The notes beneath the pieces were generated by a model. That model saw nothing but the letters and a program-made list of their open reading frames with translations, had not been told where the DNA came from and ran no database searches. Below are positions 47,401-58,249 of a DNA stretch of 64,000 nucleotides, piece after piece. Each line of letters begins with the position of its first letter. Positions within the stretch are counted from its first letter, which is position 1. A program made the translations under genes and the position numbers. The DNA is from Turritopsis dohrnii (taxonomy: Eukaryota; Cnidaria; Hydrozoa; Anthoathecata; Oceaniidae): contig BQMF02000026.1 in the NCBI GenBank assembly GCA_027922465.2, forward strand, positions 434,001 through 498,000, given 5' to 3'.

Positions 47401-49746
47401 CCTGTAGGACAATGTCCTATGTCCGACACTTATTTGCAGCCCTGGACCTCTACAACATGGGTGCACTTTCTGTTTCCAATTCCATAATTGAAATTTTCGT
47501 CACACACGGAAAAATGTTTTTCGAAGTTAAACTCAGTAAAAATTTTTACCCGGGTTACTAGTAATCCAAAATATATATAATACGTGTGTCACACTTTTAT
47601 TTTACAGAGTGACGGTGGTTTTAATTAAATTAGTGTAAAAGACAGTTATTACGTCAGATTCTGTATTGACGTCAAATATTTTTTGATCAGTTTTTCAAGA
47701 TCTACACACATTACGGGATTCGCACACAGGATTGAGATATCACCATTGAAATTAAAACTGGTAAGAAATGTCTTGATACAGGGAGGGATTTGACACACCA
47801 TTTTCGATTTAAAACATGTAAAAAACTTTTACACTGGATGCTAGTTCAACTCTAAAAAAGGTTTCTTTGAAAAACCACCTTATACTAACACCCGCTGTGC
47901 AGTAATTCACTTCGGTTTCATTGTTTAAACTATTCCCCTGTGAGCACTGCTTTTTAGTTTTTTGTTATCACAGAGAACCATTGCCAGTCTTCTCAATATG
48001 TAAATCAGTAGGAGCATGATAGATCACGCTGCTTACCCAAGGTACATGATATCACACACCTACTTTTTTCAACCTTTAACTGGAATTTGTGTATTAAAAC
48101 ATCTTTTGAGGAAACATTCAGCTCTTGTCTCTGGAGGTGTGCAATCAGCCAACAGTGTGCAACCAGACAGAATTGTTATTTTAACTTAAGCAAATTTCCG
48201 TTTTTGAAAATTCCTGTTAAGCTTCTATTTCACTGCATTATTGTAAAGGGAGCTGGAAACTAAGATGCTTTTTAATTTCATTGAATAACATGAAAACGAG
48301 TCCTACCGGTACCACTTATCCCAAAAGCCAAACTGAAATTGCTATATTTTGCCGACCTATCTTAAATTAAATTCAGAGGGCTGAGACTGCATTGGAATTA
48401 CATTGCATCCCCAGTTGAACATGATGTTTAGGAGCAAATCTCAAGAATCAATTAGGAATAAACTTGTGTTTTTCGGGAGAGCTGTGAAGTCATTGAAATC
48501 TTTGATAGATAATATCTCAGTAATGGTTGGTCATCCAATGCTTTTTATTCACCATTCTGTGATTATATTTTTTGTCACCTTTTGACACAGGGATTTTTGA
48601 AATCGGTAAAAATTTTACTCAGAATATAGTCAGTTTTACTAAGTTAAGCTTATCCCTCAGTATTTATTATTTATAAGCAAAAAAAGAAGAAAGAACAGCT
48701 GAAGAAAGAGCAACCGTTTAGTTCACTTTTAAAACTCTTCAGACTTATATCTTTATGTTCATAATAAATATCACCCTCCTTTTCTTCATGTTGAATTGTT
48801 ACACTCTCTTCAAAACTTCATAAAGAATACATATAATGATATTTCTTTTCCTTTAATATAACTAAATAATTGATCAATTTTTTGATAGTTTCTTCCATTA
48901 TACTCCATGATCAAAATTGATTATTGTTTACTCTCACACAATTGTAATGAAACTATACTAGTGGAACTCTTGGTCTCCTGATCTTACAGTATTTAGAAAT
49001 TTAGAATACTATATTTTTAAGCTTCATAGTTGAAACTTTTTGAGAGTTTGAAAGTTCCAACAGTTTGTTAAATGTTTTCCTTAATACTCCTAAAAGTGAA
49101 AATGCAGCATTATACAGATATCTACATCTATACTTACTTCATAAGCATCTTTTATGTTGACAGTTTCTCCTGTAGCTGCTGCATAACCGGCAATTCCAAC
49201 ACCCATTGGTATGATAATTGCTTCGTTATCTGGTTTTACAGCTTCTTCAACAGTTGACTCTGCTGTTACATCAAACAAACGAGAGACTAAGTATTTCCTA
49301 TCTTTATGACCTTTACAAAGGAATAATGAACTGCGATCCCCATTTGTCAAAATACAAACATTGACTAAAATTTTATGTGACAATGAATCCACATCTAGCT
49401 CATATGCAATATCTCTAATTAATTCCATCAGTAGATCTTTTTCATTCAATGCTGATAAGTCTTTAAAAGACTTTTTGGGTCTTCTAGTGGTATCATCAAT
49501 CGATGTATTACTTCCCAAGTACTTGTTCAGCTTCGCACATGAATTCACCACAAGTGGTTTCAAAGACAAATCCGTACAAGACTTCGATATCTTAGATACT
49601 TTACTAATATTAGGCAGCGATAACCGTTTGGATCGTTGCAGAACCCACGATTCCACAAGTTTGGGACTTGCATGTTCAAGAAAATAGCTTTTGACAAACT
49701 CAGGATTTTCTGCTAAGTAATCCGCAACCTCTTTTTCAGAGGGCAT
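30845..49746 (-). CDS. PDE6-like GAF-domain cGMP phosphodiesterase with CaaX box, 24 exons
   Basis: Exons: 49746-49138, 45100-45011, 44271-44203, 43612-43523, 43447-43298, 42873-42818, 42745-42710, 42622-42565, 42498-42445, 42353-42272, 42199-42132, 42053-41961, 41762-41712, 41629-41483, 41231-41124, 40997-40888, 40688-40601, 40521-40421, 40147-40070, 39641-39578, 39488-39414, 38780-38697, 32933-32843, 30978-30845. All junctions agree in phase; the product is 861 residues. Two GAF domains (about 105-270 and 290-470) each keep an NK..F..DE motif ([27 protein letters not shown]). The catalytic domain (about 540-810) keeps YHNWRHAF (H570, H574), HDLDH (H610, D611), MTACD (D721) and the invariant Gln in KMQVGFID (Q774). 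[13 protein letters not shown] and PIPMMDRNK are PDE6-like. The C-terminus CTIL is a CaaX box, so prenylation and membrane attachment are inferred. Expected reaction: cGMP to GMP. Confidence 0.9.
33042..37919. repeat. Three-unit ~1.5 kb tandem array with nested sub-repeats
   Basis: Units start with AACAAGATGCC at 33042, 34888 and 36410 and end with CGCTAGGTTTGGACAG. Units 1 and 3 are nearly identical over long stretches; unit 2 is clearly more diverged. Unit 1 is longer (about 1.85 kb) because about 340 bp near its end (the GTGCAGGGTAGACAC block) is duplicated. Within each unit a roughly 490 bp sub-repeat recurs (TCTTTATTTTGTTG... then CCTTTATTTTGGGGG...). There is no coding capacity. Confidence 0.85.
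37945..38105. repeat. ~62 bp minisatellite, three copies
   Basis: The unit contains CTTGCTTTCGCAGAAATCCA, and three copies follow a long A-run (37922-37940). Read on the plus strand the frame repeats FLAFAEIQK, but it shifts between copies, so it is not a credible gene. Confidence 0.75.
38245..38508 (+). pseudogene. MADF-domain relic of Harbinger
   Basis: An 87-residue ORF opens with [19 protein letters not shown] then [10 protein letters not shown], the first half of a MADF domain. It then passes into sequence that in the 17115-17871 copy is transposase leader on the other strand, so the join is a deletion product. It lies in the right arm of the element, 5' of its right TIR. Confidence 0.6.
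38858..39378. repeat. TA-flanked MITE in PDE intron 21
   Basis: The left end TACCGTAAATTCTCTAATTT continues with AACGCGTG; the right end is its mirror ending in AGAGAATTTACGGTA. TA flanks both sides (38856-38857, 39379-39380). Length is 521 bp, with several internal 'ttaacgcgta' blocks. Its right edge is only 35 bases from the exon 21 donor boundary. Confidence 0.85.
44441..44478. repeat. (GATA)n microsatellite, tail of SINE copy B
   Basis: About nine GATA units directly abut the 3' end of the minus-oriented SINE, consistent with a microsatellite tail (TCTA on the SINE strand). Confidence 0.9.
44479..44850 (-). mobile_element. tRNA-derived SINE (copy B) in PDE intron 2
   Basis: On the minus strand the head reads GGCGTAGTGGTATAGTGGTC (A-box region, about 44824-44845) with a B box GGTTCAATACC (44784-44794) preceded by TGGGAGGTCCA. 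The body includes CACATGGCATG-like sequence shared with copy A, and the element ends in (TCTA)n. It is markedly GC-rich relative to the intron around it. Two ORFs here are shadows of the SINE. Confidence 0.8.
45915..47444. mobile_element. hAT-like non-autonomous transposon in PDE intron 1
   Basis: The left end CAAGGCTGCAAATAA and the right-end mirror TTATTTGCAGCCCTG are hAT-style (CARGG) ends, each followed by copies of 'ggacat..tgtcc'. GACCTC directly flanks both ends (45909-45914 and 47445-47450). A 6 bp duplication is shorter than the usual 8 bp for hAT, so the superfamily is uncertain. No transposase is present. Confidence 0.65.
46931..47081 (-). other. Coding-like fragment of unknown origin
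   Basis: Behind an acceptor-like ttttag the minus strand is open for 49 codons ([20 protein letters not shown]...) and stops at 46931. Base composition is richer in G+C than the surrounding intron. It lies inside the hAT-like element and may be a captured exon. I do not recognise it. Confidence 0.25.
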
Positions 49747-49923
49747 TGTTGTTAACTGTATCACATTCGCATTCTGGTTTCAACTTATGCTCGGCGAATT
49801 AATATTTCATTGCATGATGTGGGTGCCTTTTCACCTATTCCTTTTGCTCTTTCCGCACCATTTTGATTGACGCCGTTACCGTGGTGAACAAACTTTTTAA
49901 AAGTTCGCGGTTCTTTTTATTTA

Positions 49924-50421
49924 AGCCGGTTTTCCACTAGGCGGTTTAGAACGCGCTGAGCGAGGCGGCTTTTGTTTTTTCAGTATGAAATCCGCTGAAA
50001 CCGGTCCGCTCAGCGCGTTTTTAAAAGTCGACTTCAATCCGACTTCAACGCGCGTTCTAAAGGCGTGAACCAATCAAAATGCAGCATGTCATGTAAACAA
50101 ACTTTCTCAAAGGCATGGTTTCATTCTAAAATATCGGGAAAAAAGTTCACTATCAATCCAACTAATTTTTTTTTTTTTTTATCATTTGTTTATATTTTTA
50201 TTAGTTGCTTTTTAGTAACCAACTTGAAATGAATTGATAATAATAATGATAGTGTTCATCCTTAATTTTTCTGTTTATACTTTTAGACACTCTTTTTCAA
50301 CTCATCTTTGCAAGTGGAAATTGAATAAAAACGCGCGTAGCGGATTAATTAGCGGCCATTGTCTTAAAAACAATAGCCGCCTCGCTCAGCGCGTTCTGAA
50401 ACGCCTAGTGGAAAACCGGCT
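49924..50421. repeat. MITE with TTA duplication upstream of the PDE start
   Basis: The left end AGCCGGTTTTCCACTAGGCG continues with GTTTAGAACGCGCTGAGCG; the right end is its mirror, GAACGCCTAGTGGAAAACCGGCT in reverse orientation with small changes. TTA flanks both sides (49921-49923, 50422-50424). The long TIRs (about 55 bp) are GC-rich. Length is 498 bp with no transposase. The PIF/Harbinger-type duplication suggests cross-mobilisation by such an element. Confidence 0.85.
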
Positions 50422-50673
50422 TTATGAAATGGCATGAAAGGAGGAGCGTTCTGCATCCTCGACTGGGGTAATACTGAGCGAAAAAAAAATTAAAGCCGAA
50501 TACCGAAAAACGAATACAAGTATGATTTTGAAGAATGAAACCTGCTTTTAAACTATAATCACAAGGAAAGAATTGTGCCTGTATAATGTAAACCTACTTT
50601 TGAGTTCACTGTATTCATTTTTATTATCCCATCTGTTTTACCCACATGACCTCACGACCTAGAAAACACGCAA

Positions 50674-50686
50674 TTTCCGCGGGAAA
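50674..50686. promoter_or_regulatory. Palindromic E2F-type site
   Basis: TTTCCGCGGGAAA is a perfect palindrome and matches the TTTSSCGC-type consensus of E2F/DP factors on both strands. It lies 40 bases 5' of the ATG of the plus-strand first exon, a typical place for such a site in cell-cycle genes. Function is inferred from the motif and position. Confidence 0.5.
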
Positions 50687-50725
50687 GTGAATGCTGTGCG
50701 TGAAGGAGAGAACTTTGTTTGGTAG

Positions 50726-50795
50726 ATGAAAATGGATACGAATGACTTAACTGTTTTGTTAAATTCTCCATCGAAAGTTGTTAAAAATATTTATG
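50726..50795 (+). CDS. First coding exon of an unidentified plus-strand gene
   Basis: ATG is followed by 23 codons (MKMDTNDLTVLLNSPSKVVK...) and a donor (G|gtaggc, phase 1). The E2F-type palindrome just upstream supports a genuine transcription start nearby. I could not find the following exons with confidence: downstream sequence is filled with a MITE, a minisatellite and a hAT relic. The orientation is divergent from the PDE gene, whose start is 980 bp away. Confidence 0.4.
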
Positions 50796-51089
50796 GTAGG
50801 CTTTTGATTTTTTCTGTTGATTGTTTTGGTTTTCTCGTGCCATGATGATGATGGATTCTCTGGCCTGAAAATTCTTTCTTGTAGTCTGTTATCTGCTATC
50901 ATATATTGATGTTCCTCCCCCTAATTATATTAATACCCTCATTACTTTCTTAGTATCTTCTTGTTTGCTTTGAAGTTAAAACTTCAGGATGACTTATATT
51001 TGTTCTTCATATTCAATGCTCTTGCTTTAAGGGGAAGAAGAAGCTAACACAAAATGAATTTTATGTTATAAACGTTCACCATTATTGAA

Positions 51090-51731
51090 AGTAAGTAAAA
51101 ACAAGTTTTTTAAAATTTCGTAAAAAACGTTTCGGCTTTTCGAAACTAGTAAAACACCTATTGGCACACCCTGATTACTTTTACAACTGGAGAGTGATTA
51201 CAAATGCTCCGACTAATTACTGGGAACATAATTGGTCGAAACCAATTACGTTCATAAATTTTATCATAAAATTGAATTAAGTTTGTATAGGTAGTTAGAA
51301 ACTTTATACATTTAAAAATGTTTTTATTTTATTTTTATCAAGATCTCAAATACCATCAAAATTAACTGATAGTAAATAAATCAAGTTTTAGCTATTGTAA
51401 TCTTGAATATATTTACCTCGAAGCTTCCTTTATTCTTACAATGGGAGCAACATTAAACAACCAACAAGAGACCTAGCAACTTCATTTATTTCGGAATGGC
51501 GTGACTTGATAAATTGCTTGCATATCTTATTCTTTTATTCCCTTCTCCCCAATGTAATTAACCCATTTTAACATTTTCTTTCATATAAAATATCAATTAT
51601 CAATTTTAATTATCTTAACTTGTATATATATATAAAAAAACTGTAAAATTTTTTCTCACTTTAATGTAACTGATGATGGCGTAAGCCGAAAAGCTTTTTA
51701 CGAAATTTAAAAAAACTTGTTTTTACTTACT
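51090..51731. repeat. MITE with AGTAAGTAAAAACAAG ends
   Basis: The left end AGTAAGTAAAAACAAGTTTT is mirrored at the right end over about 50 bp, including TTTCGTAAAAA and TTTCGGCTT. Length is 642 bp. No clear target duplication or coding region. Confidence 0.75.
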
Positions 51732-52279
51732 AACACAAAAATAATACTGTAAGGCGGGTGACTTAATCAATTTTGCCACCACTATTTTAAAAGTAACTTC
51801 CGAAATACTACTATTACTTCTGAAACTTTGGACCCTTGTTAATACGAAACAAAATTTATATTGAAATTTCATTGAAATTTTATCTCAAACAAAATTAATA
51901 AAAACTAAAAGCCATTAGGCTTGAACAATTTCCGCATCAGCCCTTGAGAAAATTGCTTTAGGCTAATTTTCAAGATATCTGAATGACTTGTACACTGACT
52001 AATAATTTGATACAGTCTGGAAATCATCAAATTACTCTCTTCTTTAATTTATTTAACTTAATCTTGACAGCTTTGCAATTCACTATGATGTTTCGGGGCC
52101 AGAAAAACAGTTCACCAATATCTTGCGCATGATTATTTATTCATGAAAATTATATGTACGCATAAGAAAAAACAGCGGTTTTTTGTTTGTACTCAAAGTT
52201 TCATGTCTGCATCGCAGGCAATCTTTAGCAAACTAAACCGTTAGATAAAAAACTACAATGTGATGGTTTCATTAAAGAT

Positions 52280-52800
52280 TTTTCAAAATTTGGTCCAAAT
52301 TTGGCCCAAATTGTCCAATTTTAGTCAAATCTGACAAAATGACTGTCAAATTTGAAATCAGCACCTTCCAAATGTAATTCATGCAAAATTTCATGAAATT
52401 TTAAGAACTTTTGAAATTTGGTCCAAATTTGGTCCAAATTTGGCCCAAATTGTCCAATTTTAGTCAATTCTGACAAAATGACTGTCAAATTTGAAATCAG
52501 CACCCTTCAAATGTAGTCCATGCAAAATTTCATGAAATTTGAAGAATTTTTGAAATTTGGTCCAAATTTGGCCCAAATTGTCCAATTTTAGTCAAATCTG
52601 ACAAAATGACAAAATGACTGTCAAATTTGAAATCAGCACCTTTCAAATGTAATCCATGCAAAATTTCATAAAATTTGAAGAACTTTCCAAATTTGGTCCA
52701 AATTTGGCCCAAATTGTCCAATTTTAGTCAAGTTTGACAAAATGACTGTCAAATTCGAAAACATCACCTTGTCTAAATTGCCCAATTTTAGTCAAACCTG
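52280..52800. repeat. ~140 bp minisatellite, about 3.5 units
   Basis: The unit contains TTTGGTCCAAATTTGGCCCA, then AATTGTCCAATTTTAGTCAA, then a CTGTCAAATTTGAAATCAGC block. It recurs at a spacing of about 135-145 bases with few changes. Minus-strand ORFs here simply repeat the unit and are not genes. Confidence 0.85.
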
Positions 52801-52945
52801 TCAACATAATTGACAGGTTCGACTAAAACTCCACCACGGATGTCCTAAAGTCCTAGCATAGAGTTTTGGGTCATTCATTAACTATTCTGAATAAACAAAC
52901 AATCCGAAATCCGAACGGACTTTCCGAAAACGACGAAAAACTGTG

Positions 52946-52978
52946 ACAGATAGATAGTTAGATAGATAGATAGATACA
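52946..52978. repeat. (GATA)n microsatellite
   Basis: A run of GATA units with one GTTA interruption. Confidence 0.85.
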
Positions 52979-53902
52979 TAGAATGTGTAAACCAAACAAT
53001 TTCCTACGCACAGTGCGCGGAAATTGAATAAAACTTTTTGAGATTAAAAATAATCTTCCTTCTCTTCGTAAATCGTCATAATTGAACCCAAAAACATTAG
53101 CGCTGAGGTCCAAGACAGAAGCCGTAGTCAAGTGATATGACATGTATTACGCTCAAAGTATGCTCGATCATAGACAGTGATAAGGATGCCCAATTTGTTA
53201 AGAAAAATGCCTTTTTGAGAAATTGCCTTGCCCTTTTTTCAGGTGCAAAGAGCGCTACATAAATTCAACACTTAAACAGAAGCTTGACCTCTGAGATCGG
53301 CCTTCGTCGCCACGCTTTTCCTCTGTTTAAATTTAAGTCTACCATTTTGCACATGTTTTACTTTTGTTCATTTCATCACTGGATGTTTTTACCATAAAAA
53401 AATTAAGAGGATACGTCTAAATGTTTTTATATTAAAAACAACCACAATCTCCTATTCTTAGAACACGCTCCTTCGCAATAGTTTTATTTGCAGTATTGCA
53501 CAATTTGTTCGAAAAGAACACCTGCACTTGAATGGCTGCCACAAATTAAAAAGAGAGAAGTAAAAGAAATACACACGCGCGACTAATAACATCTCAAAAA
53601 CTAAGTAAAATATACAGCTTATAAAATAGACCTTATTTTTCTGACTCGCCATTTTGTTGTCGCATTATTTAATGAATGAAATTTTGTAAATATTTCCCAA
53701 GTGGCTAAGCAAAAAATGTAACACCTGTGTCATTCGTTAATCGATGTTTTTCATGAAAGTCATTCATTCTGTGAAGATTTTAGTTCCGTAATTATCACCT
53801 TTCTAGACATATAACATGCACATGCTAGAAGTCTGAAAAAATTTTCCAAAGTAAAAGTTTCAAAGTAACGCGTAAGTCATAATGGCGGACTCTCCGCATA
53901 CG

Positions 53903-56315
53903 GAATTTTCGGTAGGGGAGAGTTGCCCCTACCGTCTGGGCGGTTCAAAATACGCCATCTCGCCAGCTGGGCAGCTGTAGGATGTCGCAATTGCAAATTT
54001 GCGCGCGTGGGAAAAAAGAAAACGTGCGATATTATTAGACCAGTTGATCGTAGAAGAAAAACCAGTCTTCTCCTTTTGACGAGTGCGATCGCATGCGCAC
54101 GCGCTATCACATGCGTAAAAAGTCCTAGGCGTACATTTGATTGCACGCGCCGATTTGTCATCACCGTGTGAAAAAATCCTTTGTTCGTGGGCATAGCGTA
54201 TGATTTTAACGAGTCAAGAAATGCCGCGGAATTCATTACAGTCACCCGGTTTCTATTTAGAAATGATTTCCAGAGTGCAATATTTTTTCTCATACATTTT
54301 TCTTCAACGTCACGTGCCCTATTGTTCGACTTGCGAAGACATGCCATGTTCGATCGAACGAAAATTGTAAAGTCTTCTAGTCATTTCATTCAATAAGTTT
54401 TTGTTGAAATGGCAATGAATATCAAGTGCGACGACTCTATTTGGTCCGATTACGAGCGAACAGATCTTATCGAGCGTGCAGTTGATATTCATTTGCAGAA
54501 AAAGAGGAAACTTCAACTCGACGATAATGAATGTCAACGTAAGAAGATCGCCGTTGACGAAAATGACAGAACAGGACCAACAGATGAAAATAGTGATGAG
54601 TCAAATAACGAATATGAATAAGTGATGATGAGAGCCAGAGTGATAATGAGATGGACATGTTTTAGTTGTAAAAGTTATGAAGAAGTTTTAAAAAGTAATA
54701 AAGAAAAAAAAAAGTTTTCCTAAATGTATCGTGCCAATTTTTCTCCTCATTATATTACGAATTAAGAACATACTTTTATTAAGGTTATCCTATCTCACTT
54801 TCCGAGTTATAAATCACTCAATCCTTTCGTTTCTTAATAATCCTTAGAAACAAACAAAGAATATTGCGCAATGATATTACTTATTCGTTTTCAAAGTTAT
54901 TAAAAGGAGGTATATTTTCCAATCACGTAAAATATCAGATCGCACTGGTACGAATCGCACGCGTAGGAAATTTTACGAGTGCATTTTACCGCACGCATGG
55001 TATTTTTAAAAGGAGAAGACTGAAAAACGCGTGAAAATATTTTTGTAGTAATCCTGTAGAATTTTTGGAATATGAATATTATTAAAAGTACGAAAAAAAA
55101 GAAAGAATGAACATTTCAAGCCACCATGAAGCATCCTGTTTTCAAATTTATCATACTGAATCTATCTAATCATACTAGCTTAGTTTAAACCCTTCTTTCC
55201 GCCCTGACTTCTTATTCTAAATGAGTCGAACATTGTATACTTTATATTTTATTTTACTATATTTTATATTTTATTTTATTTTTTAATTTTATTTTATGCA
55301 GGACAGACATTGATAGCAGTTTGTAACTGAAGTCATTATCCTGTAAAAATATTCTCATAACAACAACAACAACATTGAACGAAAATATATAGATATGATT
55401 TTCACGATTATTGGAAATTTAGATAATCTTAAAATCGAAGAAATATTATTCATTAAATCTCAAGTTACATCTTGTATTTGATTTAACGTTCGAATTTCAT
55501 CATGTAGAATATCTTCATGTAGTCACATTAGTGTGCTATACTACTTACACACATTAGCACACACTACAAAAATTTCGAAAATGTTTTTCAAATATTTAAA
55601 ATGAAAATCATTGTTCCAGAACGGATAAGATAACAATGAATTTCATGAGGAAATCAAAGCAGAAAAAACAATAACTAACAATAAAAGATCAATATTATAT
55701 ATTTTTGGAAGATATTATTTTCTCACATAAGGTCCAATATACACGAAACTGTTCGTGTATCATAATATGAACAAGAGCCAGATGGCGCAAAACGGTAGCA
55801 GCCAATTTTCTTCCAAAACTTACAAAAGAGTTCCTTAAATCTTGTTTTTTTTTTTAATCTCACTGGTGAAAAACATGCATCATAAACGATAAAGTTAGTA
55901 ATGGTTGCTAAAATGATTACTAAGTGTAAATAGGGTCTAATCATTAAACACCAGAAGTTAATTAAAGACAAAAGAATTATACATGCGTGAGCTGTGCAAC
56001 GTTCTTTTTATAAAGAAATTTTTTTTACAAAAAGCACGTCGACAAAAAAAGATATTTTTGAATATAAATTCACGAAACCAAAAATGAATTCCAACAAATA
56101 AGTTGTCTCGCAGACTGTAAATTGTAGACTGTAGACGCCACTCTGCAAAGTATTCTATTCGAGCACAAATAGCTGATTTTCAGTAGACCATTACATTCGG
56201 TATAGTGTTGACTGAAATAATCTCATTCGGCAAATTCGTAATGAACGCATTCGGTAAAGTATGTACACGAATGGTGGAAAATTTTTTAGGGGCAACTCTG
56301 CCCTACCGAAAATTC
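53903..56315. mobile_element. 2.4 kb TIR element with 9 bp duplication, carrying a hAT C-terminal relic
   Basis: The left end GAATTTTCGGTAGGGGAGAG and the right-end mirror CTCTGCCCTACCGAAAATTC form inverted repeats. CCGCATACG flanks both ends (53894-53902 and 56316-56324). The duplication can be read as 8 or 9 bp: 8 fits hAT, 9 would fit Mutator-like elements. A relic of a ZNF862-like hAT C-terminus lies inside on the plus strand, favouring hAT. Subterminal sequence near both ends is rich in CGCACGCG/GCGCACGCG motifs, possible transposase-binding repeats. Confidence 0.75.
54340..54621 (+). pseudogene. hAT (ZNF862-like) transposase C-terminal relic
   Basis: The plus-strand frame reads MFDRTKIVKSSSHFIQ, an in-frame stop, then MAMNIKCDDSIW, LIERAVDIHLQKKRK and an acidic tail ending at 54621. 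The same order occurs in the hAT copy at 57330-57572 (MNIKFNDHIWEKQD, IIERAVDIHLQ, acidic tail). The stop and loss of the whole catalytic part mark it as non-functional. Confidence 0.7.
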
Positions 56316-56689
56316 CCGCATACGTAACGAAGCCTCGACTCAAGTGAGATAAACAAACACTCTCGATGGCGTATTACTAAGGAATTGTTGTCGCAGTGAA
56401 GGATTTTACAACTGTTTTCTTGATACGTTAGGATGATGCAAGGACTTCTGGTCTGAAGAGGGTTTCAATGGCGAATTGTGGACTTAATTCTGTGGAAGTT
56501 AGTGTGCGGTATTAAGGAAACACCAAAACACGGCATGCATCTCATAGATTACTCTTGAAAATAGTTACGAAATGGCAATGTTATAATGGAATTTAAAGAC
56601 TCTAATTAAGCCCAGAAAACGCTGAAATAGCTGTTTTAGAGGGTTCAGAAAGCAAAATTTTCTTCGCCCCCAACCATGTTGGGGGCAGT

Positions 56690-57094
56690 GGGATGCACTT
56701 TATACTAAAATGCCCTTTTAGTACCAACGCACCCTTGCCCCTAATGCCTGGAATAGCCCCTGATCGTGCACGCAAATCGCGAAAAGTTGTGTTTGCACGA
56801 GCGATTTTTATTGTTCGATTTCCACAAATCTTAAGGCCTAAAAAAGGTCTGAAGCCTGAATCTTTTAAGTTTAGAAATGGAAATACCTCACAGGCCTGTA
56901 CAAGTAGATCTCAAAGTATTTATTTTGGTCCGTACGTGACTTTCAATACGTCGAACAAATTTAATAGTACTGAAGGACAGCGAAGCAAGGGGGACGATTT
57001 AACCTGTGAACCCCAAACACAGGAGACTGATTGCCTTTCTCTTTGTACTTCAACACTTATACTTAACAGTTCGAATGACCTGTATAAAATCTAA
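56690..57094 (+). other. 133-residue ORF, possible exon, unrecognised
   Basis: The open frame contains RPKKGLKPESFKFRNGNTSQ and a Ser/Thr-rich end with no known motif. It could be a terminal exon of the plus-strand gene that begins at 50726 or a chance ORF. No splice partner was identified. Confidence 0.2.
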
Positions 57095-58150
57095 TTTGTT
57101 CTACTTGTGGTTTTAGTAATGTAAAAATATTTATTATTTTTTGAATACGAAATTGCGTTGATACATCAGCTCTAAGGGTTGTAGATAACTGACAGAAAAG
57201 TAGGGAAAAATGAAAATAACAACAAAACTTTGGATTTTCTTTCCTAAGAAAGGCTACACCTCAGGGAATGCTGAATAACATAATCAGAAAAAATAATAAA
57301 CAAATAGTTTGGTATAATGTTTTAAAATGTTAGTTACCATAATCCGAGTCAATAAAGTCTGAAGCATCACTTTCATCGTCAGAATCAAGCTCCGGTCCCA
57401 TATCCATTTTTGTCTTATTAGAGACTGGCTCGTCAATTTTTGCTTTACGTCTGGTTTGAAGATGTATATCGACAGCCCTTTCGATAATGCTTTCTCGATC
57501 TTGCTTCTCCCATATATGATCGTTGAATTTGATGTTCATGAACATTGAAATTGAGTCATGACTCAACTTCATTCTGCGATCAGTGAGTAAGAGAATACTC
57601 GTTCAGTGGCCGCATTTGAGCCCGAAATCGTCAACACAAGAGATGCCAATTTGCAGAGGTCTTTTGAAACACAACACGTTTTGCCAAATCTTTCTAGCGT
57701 ATGTTTCCCCTGAAACCAATTCATTGCTGTAATGAGCTTTGATATAAAAACGAAAGCTCTTCCATTCAGCTAGTACCTTTGTCGAATCGAAGTGAGCGTT
57801 TTCCAATGGAGTTCGAAAACGTTCTCCAAGCTGTTGGATTTCGACATTCCCGTATTCCCTCTCCTCTGTCCAATTTGTTGGGTCAACCCATGTCATTGCT
57901 TTGAAAACAGGAGATTCGAAAGTTTGAAAACGGTCACGAATGGACTCAATCAAATTTTCCGACAGCTTTTTCTTCGCATTTTTTGCCCTTGTTAAAGAAG
58001 CTTGAGAGAGATCCGTGAAATTCTCAAATTCAATTTCAACGTACTCTCTATTCTCTATATTCCGTAACTGATGACCAGTTTTAATGAAAGTTGACTTCAG
58101 ATGGTTACCATCATCTTCCTCAGATATTTGAAACCTGCTTAGATGGCTAT

Positions 58151-58249
58151 AGTAATAAAGACACACTTTTTGTGTAAGGACCAGAGGTATTTCTATTATT
58201 AGATCTACAGAGAAAAGTCAGATTATTAGTTCAATGTCACATCAGTACT
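58151..58249 (-). repeat. 3' LTR
   Basis: 99 bp, starting AGTACTGATGTGACATTG on the element strand. It carries the only difference from the 5' LTR (position 58245, G versus A on the plus strand). Confidence 0.9.

Larger units (their letters stand above)
45640..48520. repeat. Related direct repeat blocks in PDE intron 1
   Basis: The block with ATTGCATCCCCAATTGAA at about 45670 recurs in diverged form at about 48400 (ATTGCATCCCCAGTTGAA). Both are followed by a similar order of motifs (aaatatctcgagaaccaat / aaatctcaagaatcaat; gatatctctcttacggttg / aatatctcagtaatggttg). They appear to be two old copies of one repeat on either side of the hAT-like element. Confidence 0.5.

Noticed and set aside
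52321..52721. Two 60-residue minus-strand ORFs with similar sequence
   Set aside because: They are readings of the 140 bp minisatellite, not a gene family.
53877..54347. 156-residue minus-strand ORF
   Set aside because: It spans the TIR and target duplication of a transposon, shows no motif, and overlaps the hAT relic on the other strand.
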